56,035 nucleotides of DNA, from contig CAMBEQ010000013.1 of NCBI GenBank assembly GCA_945865545.1, positions 1 to 56,035 on the forward strand. Direction: 5' to 3'. Position 1 is the stretch's first letter, and the number at the start of each line of letters is the position of its first letter. Below, one piece after another: positions 53,271-56,035 of this stretch. The notes below the pieces were generated by a model. It had not been told where the DNA came from. It worked only from the letters and a program-made list of their open reading frames with translations, and ran no database searches. This DNA is from Sediminibacterium ginsengisoli (GTDB lineage: Bacteria; Bacteroidota; Bacteroidia; Chitinophagales; Chitinophagaceae). Position numbers and translations under genes: made by a program.

Positions 53271-53645
53271 TTAAACAATTTTAGGAGGCTGCCAAATTGA
53301 AATATAAACATCATTATAAAATGATGGTTTCAAGATAGGATATAACTTATTTGTATAAAATTCAGTAGAAGAGATTAAATCTGGTTCAGTTAATTTTAGA
53401 AAAGCTTGCATACTAAAAGCAGGACACTCACAATTGTGGTCTTCGCATTTTTTACTACAATCATGCTCTTTTTTTGTGTTATTCTGTTTTTTACAGCAAC
53501 TTTCTTTTTTACTATTTTCAGTATTACCTAGATTTAATTGAGCAGACGCTATTTTCCCATTGCTCATTTTACAAGCAAAAGTTTCATTGGAATTAACTAA
53601 GCATCCAAAAAATAAAATAGTAAATATAATAGTGGCTCTATTCAT
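53271..53645 (-). CDS. Cys-rich exported protein, metal-binding-like
   Basis: From the ATG at 53645 (37th codon of the longest frame) the protein is 124 residues: signal peptide (MNRATIIFTILFFGCLV), then the cysteine-rich KKESCCKKQNN and HDCSKKCEDHNCECP, and a C-terminal part ending IWQPPKIV. The Cys/His cluster is likely to bind metal, fitting a copper locus. The 36 upstream residues of the longest frame contain no signal peptide and are probably not translated. The family is unknown to me. Confidence 0.6.
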   Translation of the reverse strand: MNRATIIFTILFFGCLVNSNETFACKMSNGKIASAQLNLGNTENSKKESCCKKQNNTKKEHDCSKKCEDHNCECPAFSMQAFLKLTEPDLISSTEFYTNKLYPILKPSFYNDVYISIWQPPKIV

Positions 53646-53825
53646 AGGAATAATAATAAAATTAGTAATAAATGCTTGCATTTCTTCAATTTTATACTGA
53701 CTGTTTAGTATTCTAAATGCCTCCCTACTTTTTACATTAAACAAATAAATCAAATTTTGCTGGCTTTTTGGAAAAAAGCGGTGAATGCGTGGGATAGCAT
53801 TGTTGGATCCATATTGATATGCTTT

Positions 53826-54581
53826 CTATCGGTTCCATTTGGCACTGATAAAAAATAATACAAATCCACTTAAGGCAGTAATCAATCCAAAAACAGAAAA
53901 AATACGAAGCAGTGTATTTCCAAAATTATCACGACCCTCGTAATCCATTGTGTGCATCATCCAAAGAAAATCAAAAATTCTCCATTTATTATTTCTAAAT
54001 TTTTGAATCGTGCCTAACTCACTTGCTACATAAACGGTCGTATTTGTTGGATGATCAAAAGTTATTGCATATGCTGGCAGAGGATTTTTTCGGTATTCAT
54101 GGTGATTATTTGTTTGAGTTAAGTACTCAACAGATTTAATTTTGGGCTCGCCCGTAAATCTTAATGTAGCCATTTTAGTAGCTTCTTCTTTTGTCAAAGG
54201 ACCACGAAGTTTACCAGTTTCTGCATTAACAAGTTGGTTCATTACCTGCCTATTATGTTTTTCATTAGCCTGGTTGTGTTTAGCACTCAAAAAACTTACT
54301 TGATAGATAGGATTTCCTAATATTTCAATCAATTGAATCGATATGATTGAATCAATTTTACTATTTTTCTTAATTGTATCTAGTGCTATAGTTGGTGAAA
54401 CTAAAGAAGTATTAATTGAAAGTAGTGGAGCATTGTTTTTTTGCAAATCGCCATGTACCTCATCAATATTACTCCAACTGAAAAATAGACCACTTATTGT
54501 CCACATAAGGAACTGAATACCGAGTAATAAACCGAGCCAGCGATGTGCTTTTCGAATGTAGAAATGTTTACTTTTTATCAT
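53826..54581 (-). CDS. PepSY domain membrane protein
   Basis: A 251-residue protein with an N-terminal membrane helix (WLGLLLGIQFLMWTISGLFF, preceded by RKAHRW), a PepSY domain in the middle and a C-terminal helix (IFSVFGLITALSGFVLFFIS). It probably anchors in the inner membrane with the PepSY part in the periplasm, as in iron- and copper-reductase-like proteins. It is the first gene of the minus-strand copper set. A 18-bp palindrome lies 10 bp upstream of its start. Confidence 0.88.
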   Translation of the reverse strand: MIKSKHFYIRKAHRWLGLLLGIQFLMWTISGLFFSWSNIDEVHGDLQKNNAPLLSINTSLVSPTIALDTIKKNSKIDSIISIQLIEILGNPIYQVSFLSAKHNQANEKHNRQVMNQLVNAETGKLRGPLTKEEATKMATLRFTGEPKIKSVEYLTQTNNHHEYRKNPLPAYAITFDHPTNTTVYVASELGTIQKFRNNKWRIFDFLWMMHTMDYEGRDNFGNTLLRIFSVFGLITALSGFVLFFISAKWNR

Positions 54582-54590
54582 AGGTGTTTT

Positions 54591-54608
54591 CGTTATTTAA
54601 AAATAACG
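54591..54608. promoter_or_regulatory. Palindrome just upstream of the PepSY gene
   Basis: CGTTATTT-AA-AAATAACG is an 18-bp inverted repeat starting 10 bp upstream of the PepSY start codon. It is operator-like and could bind a regulator of the copper set; it overlaps the likely leader or RBS region. Confidence 0.4.
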
Positions 54609-54755
54609 TTTTTCTTTTTTCTTTTTCCTTTAAATAATTTTAATATTAAACTAATATTACCATTATCCACCTGTATTGTACCATTAGTTTATACTAAGTC
54701 AATTAATAAAAGTAACATCATTAAACAAAGCAAAAAGTCAACTACCTCACTTAGC

Positions 54756-54790
54756 AAAGGACCCAGGATTTAACCTAAGTCCTTGATTTT
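54756..54790 (-). repeat. tRNA-3'-half repeat family, hairpin-end fragment (copy 8)
   Basis: AAAGGACCCAGGATTTAACC and TAAGTCCTTGATTTT match the left hairpin end of the other copies. The tRNA-like part is missing; unrelated sequence follows. Confidence 0.65.
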
Positions 54791-54886
54791 AAGAAAATTC
54801 CACTTTTTAGTCTATTTTAGCCCGAAGATTTACAGCATAATAATTTGCATCATAACTTTCCAAAATCTTTAACGACCTAACAACTT

Positions 54887-55318
54887 ATGAGGGATTTAAA
54901 AGCCGGATTGTATATCAAAAGCACTGCCGCCTTAATTGGCAGTTTCTTCGAGCATACAACCATTCTAATCGTTGAACACAATGAAGCGGGAAGTATAGGG
55001 TTGGTAATCAATAAATCCCTTGAAAAGTCGCTGCATGAACTAATTGAATTCAATCACAGTAAACCATTTCCATTGATGGATGGCGGCCCCGTTGATAGAG
55101 AACATCTCTTTGTATTGCACAAGCGACCCGATCTCATTGATGGGGGTAAACAAATACCCAATGGTCTTTACTTGGGTGGTAATATGGAGCAAGTGATCGA
55201 AGCCATCAACACCAGGGTTGCCCATAAAGAAGAAATTCAACTTTTTATTGGCTATTGCGGATGGGATGAGGGAGAATTGGAAGCGGAAGTGGAAGAGGAA
55301 AGCTGGACATTGAGTTGA
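54887..55318 (+). CDS. yqgE: YqgE/AlgH family protein, shortened at the C-terminus
   Basis: A 143-residue protein with the family features LKAGLYIKSTAALIGSFFEH, GSIGLVINKSLEKSL, PLMDGGPVD and LFIGYCGWDEGELEAEVEEE. Family members are usually about 180-190 residues; the last 40 or so, including the segment ending in NFPxDP-type residues, are missing. The stop comes at SWTLS, and a repeat fragment starts about 10 bp later, so the C-terminus was probably lost by a repeat-associated rearrangement. The function of the family is not well defined. The protein may be inactive or a pseudogene. Confidence 0.82.
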   Translation: MRDLKAGLYIKSTAALIGSFFEHTTILIVEHNEAGSIGLVINKSLEKSLHELIEFNHSKPFPLMDGGPVDREHLFVLHKRPDLIDGGKQIPNGLYLGGNMEQVIEAINTRVAHKEEIQLFIGYCGWDEGELEAEVEEESWTLS

Positions 55319-55329
55319 AATGAATCTAT

Positions 55330-55378
55330 TTTAACCGATTTGGACCTATTTCAGGGGCTGTTTTCCTCAAGCAGAGAA
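55330..55378 (-). repeat. tRNA-3'-half repeat family, right-end fragment (copy 9)
   Basis: The right end only: TTTAACCGATTTGGACCTAT, TTCAGGGGCTGTTTTCCTC and AAGCAGAG. It starts about 12 bp after the shortened yqgE frame and stops 6 bp before the stop codon of the pterin dehydratase-like gene. Confidence 0.65.
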
Positions 55379-55383
55379 ATATA

Positions 55384-55599
55384 TTATTTAATCTTATTAA
55401 CGGCACTAATAAACCGGTGGCATTTTTCTGAGACAGCCCCTTTTTCATAATCAGTGATGCGCACTTTAACAAAATTATAATGGACATTAATTTCTGGATG
55501 ATGATCTTGGTTAATAGCAATTTGCATGACTTTATTGGAGAATAAGACCACCTCATCAAAATAATTAACAATAATTGGTATCAATTGTTCATTAGGCAC
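55384..55599 (-). CDS. Pterin-4a-carbinolamine dehydratase-like protein
   Basis: A 71-residue protein with the family landmarks AINQDHHPEINVHYNFVKV and RITDYEKGAVSEK; the DHHPE motif holds the active-site His pair. These enzymes dehydrate 4a-hydroxytetrahydropterin in the recycling of pterin cofactor. The usual N-terminal L-x-R-x-F-x-F segment is not recognisable (the protein begins MPNEQLIPIIVNYFDEVVLF), so the fold is incomplete or divergent. It ends 6 bp from repeat copy 9. Confidence 0.72.
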   Translation of the reverse strand: MPNEQLIPIIVNYFDEVVLFSNKVMQIAINQDHHPEINVHYNFVKVRITDYEKGAVSEKCHRFISAVNKIK

Positions 55600-55630
55600 G
55601 AAACTGTTTTATTTTAGCTAATATTAGAAA

Positions 55631-55720
55631 ATGAGGAGCCTCATTTTATTTGATGGTATTTGTAATCGCTGCAGTGGTGCTATTCAATTTTTAATAGAAC
55701 ATGACACAAATGTAAAATGA
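55631..55720 (+). pseudogene. N-terminal fragment of a DCC-family (DUF393) protein
   Basis: A 29-residue frame (SLILFDGICNRCSGAIQFLI) has the complete DGxCxxC start of the DCC family seen in the protein at 19837-20226, but stops after IEHDTNVK. Nothing homologous follows. It looks like a truncated gene copy. Confidence 0.6.
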
Positions 55721-55722
55721 TA

Positions 55723-56034
55723 CTATGAAATCTTTAAAATATCATTTAATATATCTTTTTCAACCCTCTTTAAATAGGTAATTCGTTTATCCTGAGACAC
55801 AAATGGTACACTCCAAAATTGGCGGGTTTTTGTTTTAAACCAACCAAATACAAATGAATACACACCCATAATTAGCCTCAATTTAACAGAATTAAGGTAT
55901 AAAAATAATACAGGAAACCCAGGGGCTCCATGTGTAAGATATGTTCTGACTTTTTTATGACTAAGTAATGGTTTTGGATAACCATATAGTTTTGAAATGG
56001 GTACAAAATTATAAGCAAAACCAGGAGTAAAAAT
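55723..56034 (-). CDS. Partial gene at the right edge, unknown
   Basis: A minus-strand frame is open from the window edge to a stop at 55723-55725, giving at least 103 residues of a C-terminal part: IFTPGFAYNFVPISKLYGYP at the edge, later YLTHGAPGFPVLFLYLNSVK and the ending KDILNDILKIS. No start is visible inside the window. I do not recognise the family. It overlaps nothing and faces the DCC fragment tail to tail. Confidence 0.5.
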   Translation of the reverse strand: MFTPGFAYNFVPISKLYGYPKPLLSHKKVRTYLTHGAPGFPVLFLYLNSVKLRLIMGVYSFVFGWFKTKTRQFWSVPFVSQDKRITYLKRVEKDILNDILKIS

Positions 56035-56035
56035 T

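Larger units (their letters stand above)
54582..54886. other. 305-bp divergent intergenic region with a palindrome and a repeat fragment
   Basis: The region separates the PepSY gene (minus) from yqgE (plus). It holds the palindrome at 54591-54608 and repeat fragment 8 at 54756-54790, and no supported gene. Confidence 0.5.

Noticed and set aside
33462..55378. Integron attC sites and gene cassettes
   Set aside because: The same-orientation repeats next to genes suggested cassettes, but separate R' and R'' core sites were not found in the attC arrangement and no integron integrase is in the window.
1..56035. CRISPR array or complete insertion sequence
   Set aside because: No regularly spaced short repeats and no transposase or integrase frame were seen on either strand.

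Overview
The window reads as a chromosomal segment of a low-GC Bacteroidota. The evidence is TonB-dependent receptors, SusC-like signal peptides ending in ...AQ, TAnnTTTG-type -7 promoter boxes, DUF2805, DUF6132 and DUF6370-type small proteins, and a DTE-type proteorhodopsin with Met at the spectral tuning position. The mix resembles freshwater or marine proteorhodopsin-bearing Chitinophagaceae-like lineages; this placement is inference, because no rRNA or complete tRNA gene is present. The genes are mostly aerobic, heterotrophic and secreted or membrane-bound.

Layout. 1-82: N-terminus of a secreted protein leaving the window. 452-2145 (minus): proteorhodopsin followed by the beta-carotene cleaving enzyme Blh, separated by a hairpin terminator. 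2578-3620: AlkB-like dioxygenase, DUF2256 zinc protein and DUF2805 protein. 4898-13630 (minus): a four-gene set of DUF1549/DUF1553 lipoprotein cytochrome, DUF1501 Tat protein, a membrane cytochrome-LRR fusion, and a BNR/Asp-box secreted protein. 14204-30524: secreted peptidases (S9, M14), fasciclin, a Rieske protein, DoxX, small membrane proteins, a DCC-family protein, an amino-acid permease, an aldo/keto reductase-Rid fusion, a second BNR protein and a Gfo/Idh/MocA oxidoreductase. 30697-35045: a beta-helix glycosidase-like protein, a DUF1295 protein and an amidohydrolase. 35256-43900: a TonB receptor, a small exported protein, then dabA-dabB-SulP, an inorganic carbon uptake set. 44379-47307: a PepSY protein and a TonB receptor. 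47563-49970: a thioredoxin, rhodanese and small membrane protein cluster around a Crp/Fnr gene. 50119-54581 (minus): a copper-related set (DUF6370, multicopper oxidase, DUF3347, Cys-rich protein, PepSY). 54887 to the end: a shortened YqgE/AlgH, a pterin dehydratase-like protein, a DCC fragment and a partial gene at the right edge.

Three things stand out. First, at least nine copies or fragments of one repeat family lie between gene blocks, all in the same orientation. Full copies are about 170-190 bp and contain a tRNA 3'-half-like sequence (T-arm with a TTCAAAT loop) plus a terminator-like hairpin; one copy begins right where the yqgE reading frame is cut short. Second, the Crp/Fnr cluster has two TGTGA-N6-type palindromes, each exactly 33 bp (centre to centre) upstream of a TAnnTTTG box, one for each diverging operon, although the regulator gene carries an in-frame TAG. 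Third, the multicopper oxidase also carries an in-frame TAG, at the Trp codon just before its HCHxxxHxxxGM copper motif.

Together, proteorhodopsin with DabAB and SulP suggests a heterotroph that could couple light-driven proton export to bicarbonate uptake. That link is inference from co-occurrence; the genes are 35 kb apart.
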